A stretch of 64,000 bases of DNA from Nocardia brasiliensis (GCF_011801125.1 NZ_CP046171.1:5642001-5706000), one strand, 5' to 3'. Counted from the first letter of the stretch, positions 20,663 through 30,363 are shown. Notes: generated from the sequence alone by a model not told the origin. Numbers and translations: made by a program.

Positions 20663-20780
20663 GAGCGCGGCCCGTCAGCCGACCAGTACGCCAGCCGAGC
20701 GCGGCCCGTCAGCCGAGCAGTACGCCAGCCGAGCGCGGCCCGACAGCCGAGCAGTACACCAGCCGAGCACGGCCCCCTCA
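20663..20780. repeat. Tandem 34-bp repeat derived from the ftsY 3' end
   Basis: Three near-identical 34-bp units (20663-20696, 20697-20730, 20731-20764) and a fourth, diverged copy from 20765 that runs into ftsY. On the minus strand every unit contains (A)CTGCTCGGCTGA, the same bases as the last codons and stop of ftsY ('ALLG-stop'). A partial unit is also visible near 20642-20660. The array looks like tandem duplication of the gene's terminus with its stop codon. Confidence 0.85.
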
Positions 20781-22355
20781 GCCGAGCAGTGCGTCCACGA
20801 AGGCGGCCGGTTCGAACGGAGCCAGATCGTCGGCCCCTTCGCCGAGACCGACCAGCTTCACCGGCACACCCAGTTCGTGCTGCACCTGGAAGACGATGCC
20901 ACCCTTGGCCGTGCCGTCCAGCTTGGTCAGCACCACGCCGCTGATATCGACCACCTCGGCGAACACGCGGGCCTGCATCAGTCCGTTCTGGCCGACCGTG
21001 GCGTCGAGCACCAGCAGGACCTCGTCGACCGCGGCCTTTTTCTCTACGACGCGCTTGACCTTGCCGAGTTCGTCCATCAGACCGGTCTTGGTGTGCAGCC
21101 GGCCCGCGGTATCGATCAGCACCACGTCGACGCCGCGATCGATACCGGCGCTCACCGCGTCGAACGCGACGGCGGCCGGGTCGGCGGCCTCCTTGCCGCG
21201 CACGGTGTCCGCGCCGACCCGCTCGCCCCACGTCTGCAACTGATCGGCGGCGGCGGCACGGAAGGTGTCGGCCGCGCCGAGTAACACGCGGCGGCCGTCC
21301 GCGACCAGCACGCGCGCGAGTTTGCCGGTGGTGGTGGTCTTTCCGGTGCCGTTGACGCCGACGACCAGCAGGATCGACGGATGGTCGGCGTGCGGCAGCG
21401 CGCGGATCGAGCGGTCGAGTTCGGGGCGCAGCGCCTCGATCAGCACGTCACGCAGGACGGCGCGGGCCGCGTCGGTGGTCCGGACGCTGCGCGCGGCCAT
21501 CTCCTCGCGCAGCCGGGCCACCACCGCCGTGGTGCTCGCGGTGCCCAGGTCGGCGAGCACCAGGGTGTCCTCGACCTCTTCCCACGAGTCGTCGTCCAGG
21601 TCGCCGCCGCCGAGCAGGCCGAGCAGGCTCTTGCCGACCGCGTTCTGCGAACGGGACAGGCGACCGCGCAGGCGGACCAGGCGGCCCGCGGTGGGATCGA
21701 TCTCCTCGAGCGGGGCGGGGGCTTCGGCGCCCGCCGCGGTGTCGGGGAGGGTGCTGGGCTCGGGCGCGGAGGTTTCGGCTTCGGTGGGGGCCGCGGCGGT
21801 TTCCGGGGCTGTCGCGTCAGCGGCGTCGGTGGCTTCCCGCGCGGTCGCGCCTGTCACGTCCGGCGCGGTCGTGCCAGCGACCTCCGGCGCGGTGGTGTCG
21901 ATGGCCTTCGGCGCGGTCGTACCGGCGGCCCCTGGCGCGGTGTCGACGGCTTCCGGCGCGGTGGAGTCAGTGACTTCCGGTGCGCTCGTGTCGACGTCGC
22001 TCGACACGGCGGTGTCGGCTGCGGCGACATCGCCCTCGGGCAGCTGGACGTTGGTGATGCCGCGCTTCGGCGCGTCCCTCGGGATGGCCGCGTCGTCGCC
22101 GACGTGCGGCTGGCCGTCGGTATCGGTCCGCTCGACCAGCTGCGGCTCGGGCGCGGTCGCCGTGCCGCCTTGACTGAAACTGAATCCGCCGGACGCGGTG
22201 TAACCGCCGGACCGGTCGGTCAGTTGCTTGTCCTCGGGCTGCGTCAATGACACCCGAGAGCGCTTGTACCGGACAAAACCGACAACAAGCACCACCAGCA
22301 GCAGAGCAGCGGCAACGGCGACAATGATCCAGGCTTCGGAACTCACGCGCCCCAT
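20778..22355 (-). CDS. ftsY: SRP receptor FtsY
   Basis: Membrane-associated GTPase that receives the Ffh-ribosome complex. It has 525 aa. One N-terminal membrane helix (residues about 8-28), then a long low-complexity region (about 65-215) rich in Ala/Thr/Pro with repeated 'TAPExxDT'-like units, then the NG domain from about 220: 'GVNGTGKTTTTGKLA', 'LGAADTFRAAA', 'DTAGRLHTKTGLMDEL', 'TKLDGTAKGG'. The N-terminal anchor is typical of actinobacterial FtsY. The gene's end is duplicated in the downstream tandem repeat. Confidence 0.96.
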   Translation of the reverse strand: MGRVSSEAWIIVAVAAALLLVVLVVGFVRYKRSRVSLTQPEDKQLTDRSGGYTASGGFSFSQGGTATAPEPQLVERTDTDGQPHVGDDAAIPRDAPKRGITNVQLPEGDVAAADTAVSSDVDTSAPEVTDSTAPEAVDTAPGAAGTTAPKAIDTTAPEVAGTTAPDVTGATAREATDAADATAPETAAAPTEAETSAPEPSTLPDTAAGAEAPAPLEEIDPTAGRLVRLRGRLSRSQNAVGKSLLGLLGGGDLDDDSWEEVEDTLVLADLGTASTTAVVARLREEMAARSVRTTDAARAVLRDVLIEALRPELDRSIRALPHADHPSILLVVGVNGTGKTTTTGKLARVLVADGRRVLLGAADTFRAAAADQLQTWGERVGADTVRGKEAADPAAVAFDAVSAGIDRGVDVVLIDTAGRLHTKTGLMDELGKVKRVVEKKAAVDEVLLVLDATVGQNGLMQARVFAEVVDISGVVLTKLDGTAKGGIVFQVQHELGVPVKLVGLGEGADDLAPFEPAAFVDALLG

Positions 22356-22466
22356 CCTTGCAGAACGAACCGGCCCGCTTTACCACGCCGCCCCGGTGCC
22401 GACACACAACCCCCGAGATTTCTTGTCCTGCGGAACTTCTCGCGACGTGCCAATAGGATCGGCGAC

Positions 22467-22856
22467 GTGACCGATCGAAACGTGCTTGGGGGGCCGCTGG
22501 AAGAGTGCGGCGCCGATCCTCTCACCGGCTTCTACCGGGACGGCTGCTGCAGCACCGGGCCGGAGGATCTCGGTAGCCACACCGTGTGCACCGTCGTCAC
22601 GGCCGAGTTCCTGGAGCATCAGGCCTCCATCGGCAACGATCTGAGTACGCCGCGGCCGGAGAACAACTTCCCCGGATTACAGCCGGGCGACCGGTGGTGT
22701 GTGGTGGCGGTGCGCTGGCTACACGCGCACGAGGACGGCGTCGCCGCACCCGTGGTGCTGGCCGCCACCCACGAGAACGCGCTGGAAGTGATCTCGATGG
22801 ACATCCTGCGCAAATACGCCGTCGACGTGCCCGACGACGTCAGCGACCTGCTCTGA
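22467..22856 (+). CDS. DUF2237 family protein
   Basis: 129 aa from a GTG at 22467. The sequence 'NVLGGPLEECGADPLTGFYRDGCC' region (landmarks NVLGGPLE, TGFYRDGCC), then 'DLGSHTVCTVVTAEFLEHQ' and 'NDLSTPRPENNFPGLQPGDRWCVVA', is characteristic of the DUF2237 family, conserved small proteins of unknown function with invariant cysteines. It is divergent from ftsY over about 110 nt and followed by a strong hairpin, so it is likely monocistronic. Confidence 0.85.
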   Translation: MTDRNVLGGPLEECGADPLTGFYRDGCCSTGPEDLGSHTVCTVVTAEFLEHQASIGNDLSTPRPENNFPGLQPGDRWCVVAVRWLHAHEDGVAAPVVLAATHENALEVISMDILRKYAVDVPDDVSDLL

Positions 22857-22870
22857 TCCGCATGCCGCAC

Positions 22871-22900
22871 ACGGCAGCCCGGCTCGGTGCCGGCTGCCGT
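22871..22900 (+). terminator. Terminator after the DUF2237 gene
   Basis: Perfect 9-bp stem ACGGCAGCC (22871-22879) with GGCTGCCGT (22892-22900) and a 12-nt loop, 15 nt after the stop codon. Confidence 0.6.
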
Positions 22901-23023
22901 CGGGCCGCGCCCGCCCGGTTCGACCGTGACCACGGTTCGACAGGTGTCTCCTATGCGCCACGGATTCGCGTCCTCGCGGTGCGGCGGCGGTGTGCACCGG
23001 CACATGTTCCCATCGACCGACCG

Positions 23024-23305
23024 ATGAAGGTCATCGCGGTCGCCGAGATCGCCACCCTTGCCTTCGCCGACCCCGACCGATTCCACGGCCGCACCCTCGA
23101 ATTGGCCGACAACGACCGCACTCCGCCCGAATACGCCGCAGCCACCGACCATCCCGTCCGCTACCAAGAACCCGACGAGACCTACGCGGCATCCCTCGGC
23201 GAATCGATCGCATACACCTGGCGTCTCACGCGCGAAACCGGCGGGCGCGCCGACGTCGAAACCACCCGCCGCATCCACCCCACCCGCCGCACCTTCGACA
23301 CCTGA
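23024..23305 (+). pseudogene. C-terminal remnant of an NmrA-like NAD(P)-binding protein
   Basis: The 93-aa open frame contains 'VAEIATLAFADPDRFHGRTLELADNDRTPPEYA' (landmarks ALAFADPDRFHGRTLELA-like and TPPEYAAA), a pattern from the C-terminal part of NmrA/atypical SDR proteins, where the nucleotide-binding N-terminus should precede it. That N-terminal half is missing: upstream frames show no 'GxTGxxG' motif. I read it as a decayed fragment at the edge of the accessory block; a small expressed protein cannot be excluded. Confidence 0.5.
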
Positions 23306-23416
23306 CTCACCGAATCCCACACCCCCAACTCCACCTCCTCCTCGGCAATGCCGAAGCCACCCCGCTGACACCCGAGAACCAACAACGGCTTTCGTCACCA
23401 CGCCGAAGTCTCGGAT

Positions 23417-24085
23417 CTACCCGGACACGCGGACCTCGACCGCAGGCGCACCGTTGTCGTGGAACCATTCCCGCAGCTCCAGGCCGTCCACCAGTTCTGA
23501 CGTGTCGATCCCGACGTCGACCGGTCCGGTAACCCGCCCGGACGCTCCGGCCACCCGGCAGCCACCCATTCGAGCTCGCGACAGTCTGGTCCGTTCGAGA
23601 ACGGCATCGCCGAGGTCTGCCTCACGAAGGTCGGCTCCGGAAAACGTGACTCGATGCAGTCGCGTGCTGCGAAGGACCGCACCGCGGAAATCCGCCTGGG
23701 CGAAATCTGCTCGCTGCAGGTCGGCACCGGAGAGGTCGGCCTTTCGCGCTCGGCAGCCACGACCTTGGACCTTCCGCAGATCCGCACCGCTGAGATCCGC
23801 ACCGTCCAAACAGGCTTCGCTGAGCGAGGCGGTGTACAGATCCGCACCGGCGAGCACCACCCGACTCAGATTCGCACCCCCCAACTCCGCCCCGAGCAGA
23901 TCCAACCCGGCCAAATCCGCTCCCGTGAAATCCAATCCCCACCCATTGAGCACTGACCTCACCGTCCGCTCCGCGGTGGGGTCGGCGGGGAGTGCCCTCA
24001 GATACTCGACCAACGCTCGGTGTGCGCCCGAATCCGTAGGCCACCGACCAACACTGCTCGAGCTAGGCCCCTCACCCGTGGTCAT
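23417..24085 (-). CDS. Pentapeptide-repeat protein, candidate immunity protein
   Basis: 222 aa. Residues about 51-182 are pentapeptide repeats of the A(D/N)LxG type ('GADLAGLDLLGAELGGANLS', 'GADLSGADLRK', 'KADLSGADLQRADFAQADF', 'FSGADLREADLGDAVL'), which fold into a right-handed beta-helix. A helical 50-residue N-terminus and a unique 40-residue C-terminus ('TSELVDGLELREWFHDNG') flank it. The ATG at 24083-24085 begins 2 nt after the toxin-like gene's stop; a GTG at 24112 would overlap it. MfpA/Qnr pentapeptide proteins mimic DNA and protect gyrase. Position last in an ESX effector operon suggests immunity to the upstream protein; this is inference. Confidence 0.75.
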   Translation of the reverse strand: MTTGEGPSSSSVGRWPTDSGAHRALVEYLRALPADPTAERTVRSVLNGWGLDFTGADLAGLDLLGAELGGANLSRVVLAGADLYTASLSEACLDGADLSGADLRKVQGRGCRARKADLSGADLQRADFAQADFRGAVLRSTRLHRVTFSGADLREADLGDAVLERTRLSRARMGGCRVAGASGRVTGPVDVGIDTSELVDGLELREWFHDNGAPAVEVRVSG

Positions 24086-24087
24086 CT

Positions 24088-25605
24088 CTACCAAAGCACC
24101 TTTCCTTGCCACTCGGGATGACTCTCAACCAGCTGCTTCAGACGCGCTATCCGTGCAGGGGTCATACCACTCTGGTCGATCATGACACCCTCACCGTCCG
24201 CAATCGAATCCTCGATCATTTCAGTGAATTCTTGATCGGTTTGCGGATTGGGTATCGGTTTGCCCGCCACTTCAGCCGGCCTGTAGTCCGGAATGACATC
24301 TGGCGAGCTTTTCACGTCCCAACGCTTCCCCGAGGCGTCTATGAACTCCCCCTGGTCCTCACCGTTGGCGCCCAACGGCGCCCGGGTCAGCGGCCCCTCC
24401 ACCGCGCCGGAGTTCTCCAGGCCCAGGCCCACCTCGGCCTCGCGCCTCGACTGGGGGTTCACCTTGCCGTTCTTCGACGGGTCTTGCGCAAGTTCCTCGA
24501 CCCGCTTCTGGTACTCAGTGGTTCCTGGCGTATTGGAGGCGTTCGAGGAACCAGGCCGCGCCTCGTCTACGCCGTCGATGAACACACGCATGCCGATTAT
24601 CGCCGTCAGTTTCGCGCTGAGGTCGAGGAGTGCTTCGCTGGGCACCTTGTCGAAGTGTGTGAGAACGACCGCGGCCGTTGCAGTGGCAGCTGTCAGGCCG
24701 ACGATTCGATAAAGCCTACTTGCGGTATAGGCCGTGCGGATGGCGTTGATAGTGTTGGCAACGAGCCCGACGACGGCGCCACCGCTGACCGCTAGGCTGC
24801 CCCCAAAGCTGAATGCGGCTGCCACAACTCCTAGAGCGACTGCGATTCCGGCCCCGATAACGAGGGTGTTGATCTCGGCCTCGAAGGTTTTGCGAGCGTC
24901 CACAGTGCCGGTATGGAATTCGGCCACCGAAGTTGCTAAATTCTGCGCGGCCAGCGCAACTTGCCCCGCGCTATCGCGGAGCGTCGTGAGATTCCCGAGG
25001 ACCAGCTCCAGGTTCTTCTTGTCTACAACATCGTCGAACAGGCCGATGATACTGGTGAGTTGGCCTGCGGCACCGGTGATGGTGGCATGGTCGGCGAATG
25101 TACGCCACGCGGTGGATGCTTTGCTGAGCTTGTCCGTATCACCGTTGGGAAGTTTGCCGAACTCCTCCCCGATCTTATCGACCAGCTTGTCGTAGAACTC
25201 TTTTATGCCCGCGCCGTCCTTCTCGTGCACACCGGGCCCGTTATCCCCGACCGACGAAGGGATAGCGACTTTGTACTCCGGCAACGGGTTGACGGTTGGA
25301 CGTTCCGGCATCGGATTACTGTTGTTCGCGACGGCGTAGTTGTAGCCCATCGCGGAGAGGACGTAGCCGTAGTTGGTAAGCGCGTCAGCAAGATTGGTGC
25401 AGGTTTGCATGGTCTGCTGGGCTACCTGGTTGTATTTGGTGCCCCACTGCCTGCAACCGTTGGCGTCCCCAGCCATGCCCGCGCAGTCGTTTTTGATGAC
25501 ACCGTGCAGCGGCTTGTCGGCAGCGCGCAGATTGTTCGCCAACTCATGGCATTTTGCGGCGGCTTCGTAGTATAACTGCCAATCCATCTTCAGGTCGTCG
25601 CCCAC
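24088..25605 (-). CDS. ESX-associated polymorphic toxin with CdiA-type nuclease-like C-terminus
   Basis: 505 aa from a GTG (25603-25605); an in-frame ATG at 25587 is an alternative. Residues 7-95 form a WXG100-like helical hairpin ('CAGMAGDANGCRQWGTKYNQ'). Residues 245-290 and 298-317 are hydrophobic, membrane-like segments. The C-terminal domain (about 385-505) has the layout of CdiA-type PD-(D/E)xK nucleases: 'EAEVGLGLEN', then 'GEFIDASGKRWDVKSS' with E420, D430 and K432 as candidate catalytic residues. No known activity can be proven. It follows two WXG100-like genes and precedes a pentapeptide-repeat gene. Base composition is visibly less GC-rich than the flanking genes. Confidence 0.75.
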   Translation of the reverse strand: MGDDLKMDWQLYYEAAAKCHELANNLRAADKPLHGVIKNDCAGMAGDANGCRQWGTKYNQVAQQTMQTCTNLADALTNYGYVLSAMGYNYAVANNSNPMPERPTVNPLPEYKVAIPSSVGDNGPGVHEKDGAGIKEFYDKLVDKIGEEFGKLPNGDTDKLSKASTAWRTFADHATITGAAGQLTSIIGLFDDVVDKKNLELVLGNLTTLRDSAGQVALAAQNLATSVAEFHTGTVDARKTFEAEINTLVIGAGIAVALGVVAAAFSFGGSLAVSGGAVVGLVANTINAIRTAYTASRLYRIVGLTAATATAAVVLTHFDKVPSEALLDLSAKLTAIIGMRVFIDGVDEARPGSSNASNTPGTTEYQKRVEELAQDPSKNGKVNPQSRREAEVGLGLENSGAVEGPLTRAPLGANGEDQGEFIDASGKRWDVKSSPDVIPDYRPAEVAGKPIPNPQTDQEFTEMIEDSIADGEGVMIDQSGMTPARIARLKQLVESHPEWQGKVLW

Positions 25606-25609
25606 CGCG

Positions 25610-25909
25610 TCAGCCCCCGGACAACATTTTGTGGTTCAGGTCGACCGCGCGGGTATAGCGACTGTGGGCGTCGCGCGCGGCGCGGCCCATATCAGCGACA
25701 CCCTCCGCGAACTCACGCGCGCCCCGAGCCCATTGGGTGTGCGCGTCGTTGTATGCCTGCGCGGCAGCGCTTTCCCAGCCGGTACCGACGAGCCCGGCCA
25801 CCTTCTCGTCGAGGCCGTCGAGATTTTCGTGGATGAACCCGGACAACCCCGTCAACCGAGCCACGAGTTGATCAAGACGCTCCAGATCGACCGAGAAATG
25901 CGAACTCAC
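25610..25909 (-). CDS. WXG100-family ESX protein, variant lacking the canonical Gly
   Basis: 99 aa helical-hairpin protein ('LVARLTGLSGFI', turn at 'GTGWESAAAQAYNDAHTQW', then 'FAEGVADMGRAARDAHSRY'). The turn has W-E-S in place of W-x-G; a Y-x-x-x-D/E-like secretion signal is not obvious. It starts with GTG overlapping the stop of the preceding WXG100 gene by 4 nt, so the two are probably co-translated and form an EsxA/EsxB-like heterodimer. It is followed after 4 nt by the 505-aa effector. Confidence 0.8.
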   Translation of the reverse strand: MSSHFSVDLERLDQLVARLTGLSGFIHENLDGLDEKVAGLVGTGWESAAAQAYNDAHTQWARGAREFAEGVADMGRAARDAHSRYTRAVDLNHKMLSGG

Positions 25910-26247
25910 GGCAGATCCAGACTCGAGCCGCCCATGGCCGACGCAGTGGACTGGTCCTGGGACGTGTATGTCTCCGCGGTGACGCCGAGTCTCTCGGCCA
26001 TCGCCGTGAGCGCCCGCATGATCGTCATGCCACCGTCTCGGACATCGGTCCAGCCCTCGGCGAACTCAGCCGCTGAGCTACCGGTCCAACCATCGGTCAG
26101 CACCGCGTCCACGTCAACACCAGCCGACTCCAATGCCGACCTCAACGCTTCTGCCAGCTCGTACACATGGTTTCCGACCGCACGTACTTGCTCCGGGACG
26201 ACAGCGAGACCCTGGGCGTTTGGTGCCGATCCCCCACCCTCGACCAT
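25906..26247 (-). CDS. WXG100-family ESX protein
   Basis: 113 aa. Helix 1 ('VPEQVRAVGNHVYELAEALRSAL'), the W-T-G turn in 'VLTDGWTGSSAAEFAEGW', and helix 2 ('VRDGGMTIMRALTAMAERLGV') define a WXG100 protein; 'AETYTSQD' after helix 2 fits the YxxxD/E secretion motif (Tyr in 'ETYTSQD', loosely). First gene of the four-gene ESX effector operon and the likely partner of the next gene. No ESX core apparatus (EccC etc.) is in the window, so export would rely on machinery elsewhere. Confidence 0.85.
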   Translation of the reverse strand: MVEGGGSAPNAQGLAVVPEQVRAVGNHVYELAEALRSALESAGVDVDAVLTDGWTGSSAAEFAEGWTDVRDGGMTIMRALTAMAERLGVTAETYTSQDQSTASAMGGSSLDLP

Positions 26248-26298
26248 GCGTGGCAGCTTAACGAGAACCGCGATCGACTGTCGATCCCGATTCGATGA

Positions 26299-29200
26299 TT
26301 ACGAGGCGCCGGCGGGGGTGAGGTTTTCGCCGCGGAGGCGTTGGGAGATCACCTGGGTTATGCCGTCGCCGCGCATGCTGACGCCGTAGAGGGCGTCGGC
26401 TATTTCCATGGTGGGTTTCTGGTGGGTGATGACGATGAGCTGGCTCTTTTCGCGCAGTTGCTCGAAGAGGCCGATGAGGCGGCGCAGGTTGGTGTCGTCC
26501 AGGGCGGCCTCGACCTCGTCCATCACGTAGAACGGGGACGGGCGGGCGCGGAAGATGGCGACCAGCAGCGCGACGGCGGTGAGCGACTTCTCGCCGCCGG
26601 AGAGCAGCGAGAGCCGCTTCACCTTCTTGCCGGGCGGGCGCGCCTCCACCTCGATACCGGTGGTGAGCATGTCGGACGGGTCGGTGAGCAGCAGCCTGCC
26701 CTCGCCGCCGGGGAACAGTTTCGCGAACACGCCGACGAACTCGCGTTCCACGTCCTCCCACGCCTCGGTGAACACCTGCAGGATGCGGGCATCCACCTCG
26801 GCGACCACGTCGAGCAGGTCCTTGCGCGCGCTCTTGACGTCCTCGAGCTGGGTGGCGAGGAAGTTGTAGCGTTCCTCGAGCGCGGCGAACTCTTCCAGCG
26901 CAAGGGGATTCACCTTGCCGAGGGTGGTGAGGTCCTTTTCGGCGCGTTTGGCGCGCCGCTCCTGGGTCTGCCGGTCGTACGGCATCGGCGCGGGCGCGGT
27001 GACCTGTTCGCCGCGCTCCTTGGCCTGCTCGTATTCCTGCCATTCCAGGTCGGTCGGCGGCAGCGGCACGTCGGGTCCGTACTCGGCGATCAAGTCGTTG
27101 AGCGCGATGCCGAACTGTTCGGAGATGGTCGCCTCGAGCTGTTCGATGCGCAGCGCCGCTTGGGCTTTCGCGACTTCGTCGCGGTGCACCGCGTCGGTGA
27201 GCTGGGCCAGCTGGGTGGACAGCGCGCGCACCCGCTCCTTGACCTGCTCGACCTGGGCGGCGACCTCACCGCGGCGCCGGACCAGTTCGTCGCGCCGGGC
27301 GCCTGCCTCGGCCACCACCTTCTCCAGTTCGGCGGCGACCCTGGCCCCCGATTCGGCGACCGCGGCCGCGACCTCGGCGGCCTTCTTCCTGGAGGCCTGG
27401 GCGCGTTCGGCCCTGGCTCGGGTCTCGCGTTCGGCGCGGGCCGCGCGGCGCAGCGAATCCGCCTTGCCGCGTACCGATTCCGCGCGTTCCTCGGCGGTGC
27501 GCACCGCCAGGCGCGCCTCCACCTCCATGGACCTGGCCTCGGCCAGCGCGGCGGCGGCTTCCTCGCGTTCCCGGCCCGCGGTCTCGGTGCCCGCCGCGGT
27601 GCCGTCGGAGTCGATCTCGGTCTGTTCCAGTTCGGCGTTGCGCAACCGGTCTTCGAGCTCGGCGAGCGCGGTGAGCGATTCCTCCCTGCTCGCTTCGGTT
27701 TCCGCGCGCTGGGCGAGCAGCCGGTCGTTGTCGGCCTGAGCCGTGCGGGCCGCGTGGCCGAGCCTGCCGAGCCGGTCGTAGATGGCGACCAGCGACTGAT
27801 CGGATTCGTGCAATGCCAGCAGCGCCTGGTCGACGGCGTCCTTGCGGTCGGCCTGCTCGGCCAGCGCGCCGGAAAGCGCCGCCTCCAGTTCCTCGGCCCG
27901 GCGCTGCGCGGCGACCAGGTCGGCTTTGGCGGTGTCGATATCGGCCTGGATCTCCAGTTGGCTCGGCGCCCGATCGGATCCGCCGAGCAGCCAGCCGGTT
28001 CCGGTGAGGTCGCCGTCGCGGGTGACCACGCGCACGTCGGGCCGGGCCGCGACCACCGCGCGGGCGGCGGCCAGATCGTCGGCGACGGCGATGCCCGCGG
28101 TGAGCGCCATGATCGCCGCGCGCACGCTGTCGGGGCACTCGACCACGTCGGCGAGCCAGCGGACCCCGCCGGGCAGTGGGCCGGGGTGCGGGCGCTGTCC
28201 GGCGTCGGCACTGAAGACCAGCGCGGCCCGGCCACCGTCGGCCTCTTTCAGCGCGCGAATGGCGGCGTGCGCGGATTCCCCGGTGTCGGCGGCGACCGCG
28301 TCGGCGAGCGGGCCGAGCGCGGTGGCGACCGCGGCCTCGAAACCGCCGTGCACCCGCAGCAGCCCGGACAGCGGGCCGAGCAGGCCCTGGGAGCGATGCT
28401 CAACCAGCCAGGCGGCTCCGTCGCGACGGGCCAGGTTCATGCCGAGCGCCTCGATCCGCGCGGAGAGTGACGCGACCCGCTTGCTCGCCTCGCGGTCCTG
28501 TTCGCGCAGTTCGGTCACCCGCTGATCGGCCAGGGCGAGCGCCTGCACCGCGTGTTCGTGCTGCGCGTCCAGACCGGCCTCGCCTGCGTCCAGTTCGGTG
28601 AGTTCGGCCTGCACCGTGTCGAATTCGGCCTGCGCGGCCTCGCCGCGGTGCCGGGCGTCGGCGATCGCGGTGGTCAGGCGAGCGATCTCGGCGTCCACCG
28701 ATTGCGCCCTGGTGCGCAGTGTGTCGACCTTGCCCGCGAGCCGGGCGACGCCCTCGCGCCGGTCCGCGATCGCGCGCACGGCCGCCAGGTGTGCCTGCTC
28801 GGCGGCCTTGGCGGAGTGCTCGCGTTCGGCGAGCGCGTCCCTGGCCGCCTCGAGCGTCTCGGTCGCGATCTCGACCGCCTCGCGCAGTTCGGCCTCTTCG
28901 GCCTCCACGCGTTCGGCTTCGGCTTCCAACTGTTCGGGATCGCGTCCCGTGCCGACCGGCGCCTCGGTGTCGAGGTGGCGGGCCCGGTCCTGCGCGATGC
29001 GGATGGTCGCGTTGACCCGCTCGGCCAGCGCCGAGAGCTGGAACCAGGTCTGCGCGGCGGCTTCCGCGCTCGGGGTCAGCCGCGAGAGCTGGAACTCCTG
29101 TTGCGCGAGCGCGGCATTGGCGGCGTCGAGCTCGCTCTGCACGTTGATGTGCTGTTCGCGGGCGTAGGCTTCCTTGCTCTGCTGGCTCTCCAGTTCGCGG

Positions 29201-29913
29201 CGCCGGGTCACCAGGTCGTCGGCGGCCAGGCGCATCCGGGCGTCGCGCAGGTCGGCCTGCACGGTCTGGGCGCGGCGCGCCACCTCGGCCTGTCTGCCGA
29301 GCGGTTTGAGTTGACGGCGCAACTCGGTGGTGAGGTCGGTGAGCCGGGCCAGGTTGGCCTGCATCGCCTCGAGCTTGCGGACCGCCTTCTCTTTCCGCTT
29401 GCGGTGCTTGAGCACACCGGCGGCCTCTTCGATGAACGCGCGCCGATCCTCCGGGCGCGATTCCAGGATGGCCGAGAGCTGGCCCTGCCCGACGATGACG
29501 TGCATTTCCCGGCCGATGCCGGAGTCACTGAGCAGCTCCTGCACGTCCATCAGCCGGCAGGTGCTGCCGTTGATCTCGTACTCGCCCGCGCCGTCGCGGA
29601 ACATCCGCCGGGTGATGGAGACCTCGGCGTAGTCGATCGGCAGCGCGCCGTCGGAATTGTCGATGGTGAGGGTCACCTCGGCGCGCCCCAGCGGTGCCCG
29701 GCCCGCGGTGCCCGCGAAGATCACGTCCTGCATCTTGCCGCCGCGTAGCGCCTTGGCTCCCTGCTCACCCATCACCCAGGTGAGCGCGTCGACCACGTTG
29801 GACTTGCCGGATCCGTTCGGACCGACCACACACGTGATGCCGGGTTCCAGGCGCAACGTCGTCGCGGACGCGAAGGATTTGAAGCCCTTCAGCGTCAGGC
29901 TCTTCAGATGCAA
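26299..29913 (-). CDS. smc: Chromosome segregation protein SMC
   Basis: Condensin ATPase, 1204 aa, full length. Walker A '[14 protein letters not shown]' near residue 32, two long coiled coils with a hinge at about residue 520-640 ('[24 protein letters not shown]' region), signature '[11 protein letters not shown]' and Walker B '[13 protein letters not shown]'. The start is taken as TTG at 29911-29913 ('[14 protein letters not shown]'), with GAAAGG upstream; longer frames to 30213 lack the family's N-terminus. In mycobacteria acyP precedes smc directly; here acyP is about 6.7 kb away. Confidence 0.95.
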   Translation of the reverse strand: MHLKSLTLKGFKSFASATTLRLEPGITCVVGPNGSGKSNVVDALTWVMGEQGAKALRGGKMQDVIFAGTAGRAPLGRAEVTLTIDNSDGALPIDYAEVSITRRMFRDGAGEYEINGSTCRLMDVQELLSDSGIGREMHVIVGQGQLSAILESRPEDRRAFIEEAAGVLKHRKRKEKAVRKLEAMQANLARLTDLTTELRRQLKPLGRQAEVARRAQTVQADLRDARMRLAADDLVTRRRELESQQSKEAYAREQHINVQSELDAANAALAQQEFQLSRLTPSAEAAAQTWFQLSALAERVNATIRIAQDRARHLDTEAPVGTGRDPEQLEAEAERVEAEEAELREAVEIATETLEAARDALAEREHSAKAAEQAHLAAVRAIADRREGVARLAGKVDTLRTRAQSVDAEIARLTTAIADARHRGEAAQAEFDTVQAELTELDAGEAGLDAQHEHAVQALALADQRVTELREQDREASKRVASLSARIEALGMNLARRDGAAWLVEHRSQGLLGPLSGLLRVHGGFEAAVATALGPLADAVAADTGESAHAAIRALKEADGGRAALVFSADAGQRPHPGPLPGGVRWLADVVECPDSVRAAIMALTAGIAVADDLAAARAVVAARPDVRVVTRDGDLTGTGWLLGGSDRAPSQLEIQADIDTAKADLVAAQRRAEELEAALSGALAEQADRKDAVDQALLALHESDQSLVAIYDRLGRLGHAARTAQADNDRLLAQRAETEASREESLTALAELEDRLRNAELEQTEIDSDGTAAGTETAGREREEAAAALAEARSMEVEARLAVRTAEERAESVRGKADSLRRAARAERETRARAERAQASRKKAAEVAAAVAESGARVAAELEKVVAEAGARRDELVRRRGEVAAQVEQVKERVRALSTQLAQLTDAVHRDEVAKAQAALRIEQLEATISEQFGIALNDLIAEYGPDVPLPPTDLEWQEYEQAKERGEQVTAPAPMPYDRQTQERRAKRAEKDLTTLGKVNPLALEEFAALEERYNFLATQLEDVKSARKDLLDVVAEVDARILQVFTEAWEDVEREFVGVFAKLFPGGEGRLLLTDPSDMLTTGIEVEARPPGKKVKRLSLLSGGEKSLTAVALLVAIFRARPSPFYVMDEVEAALDDTNLRRLIGLFEQLREKSQLIVITHQKPTMEIADALYGVSMRGDGITQVISQRLRGENLTPAGAS

Positions 29914-30363
29914 GTCCGACGACCTTTCGTTATTCGTTGCCGGTGTGCACGCCGCCGAGTTCGGCCTGCTCATCGGAGGCAGGCGACCCGTCATGGTATC
30001 CGCCGGGTGCCCGGTACCGCGGACGCGGGACAGGCCGCGTCGCCGGACGGCGGCTCGGCGGTACCCGTAGGTTATCGAGTAGGGCCACGATATCCCGTAT
30101 TTCGATGCGCTCGGAGTTAGCCGGATGTCGTGTTCGGTGGTGCATTCGCCCGCCGCGGCGCACCGGCGACCCGCACCTGGCACGAGCGTTCGGGCGCGCG
30201 ACGGAGTATCCACGGTAGGTGACGAATACGGGTCCGTCGATCGACCACGGCGCGACCTTTACACCAAAAGACGAACCGACTTGTCCGACGCTCTGCCACG
30301 CGGCGACGCCGCCGCATACGATCCAGTCGATCCGCCAGCGGGAATATTTGGAGCACCACGCCG
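29914..30363. other. Gene-free stretch upstream of smc
   Basis: About 450 nt between the divergent smc and a membrane-protein gene. No supported gene or clear repeat is seen. It probably carries the smc promoter and that of the plus-strand gene. Only short open frames with atypical composition occur, so I call none. Confidence 0.5.

Noticed and set aside
20640..20780. CRISPR array
   Set aside because: The repeats are contiguous 34-bp tandem units without unique spacers and derive from the ftsY end.
23306..23416. Extra small gene between the NmrA remnant and pentapeptide gene
   Set aside because: Only about 110 nt, no start with a ribosome site and no plausible product.
26341..28470. Long plus-strand frame opposite smc (709 aa)
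   Set aside because: Antisense shadow of SMC; no recognisable domain or ribosome site.
29914..30363. Small minus-strand genes upstream of smc
   Set aside because: Open frames here are Arg-rich with no ribosome site or recognisable product.
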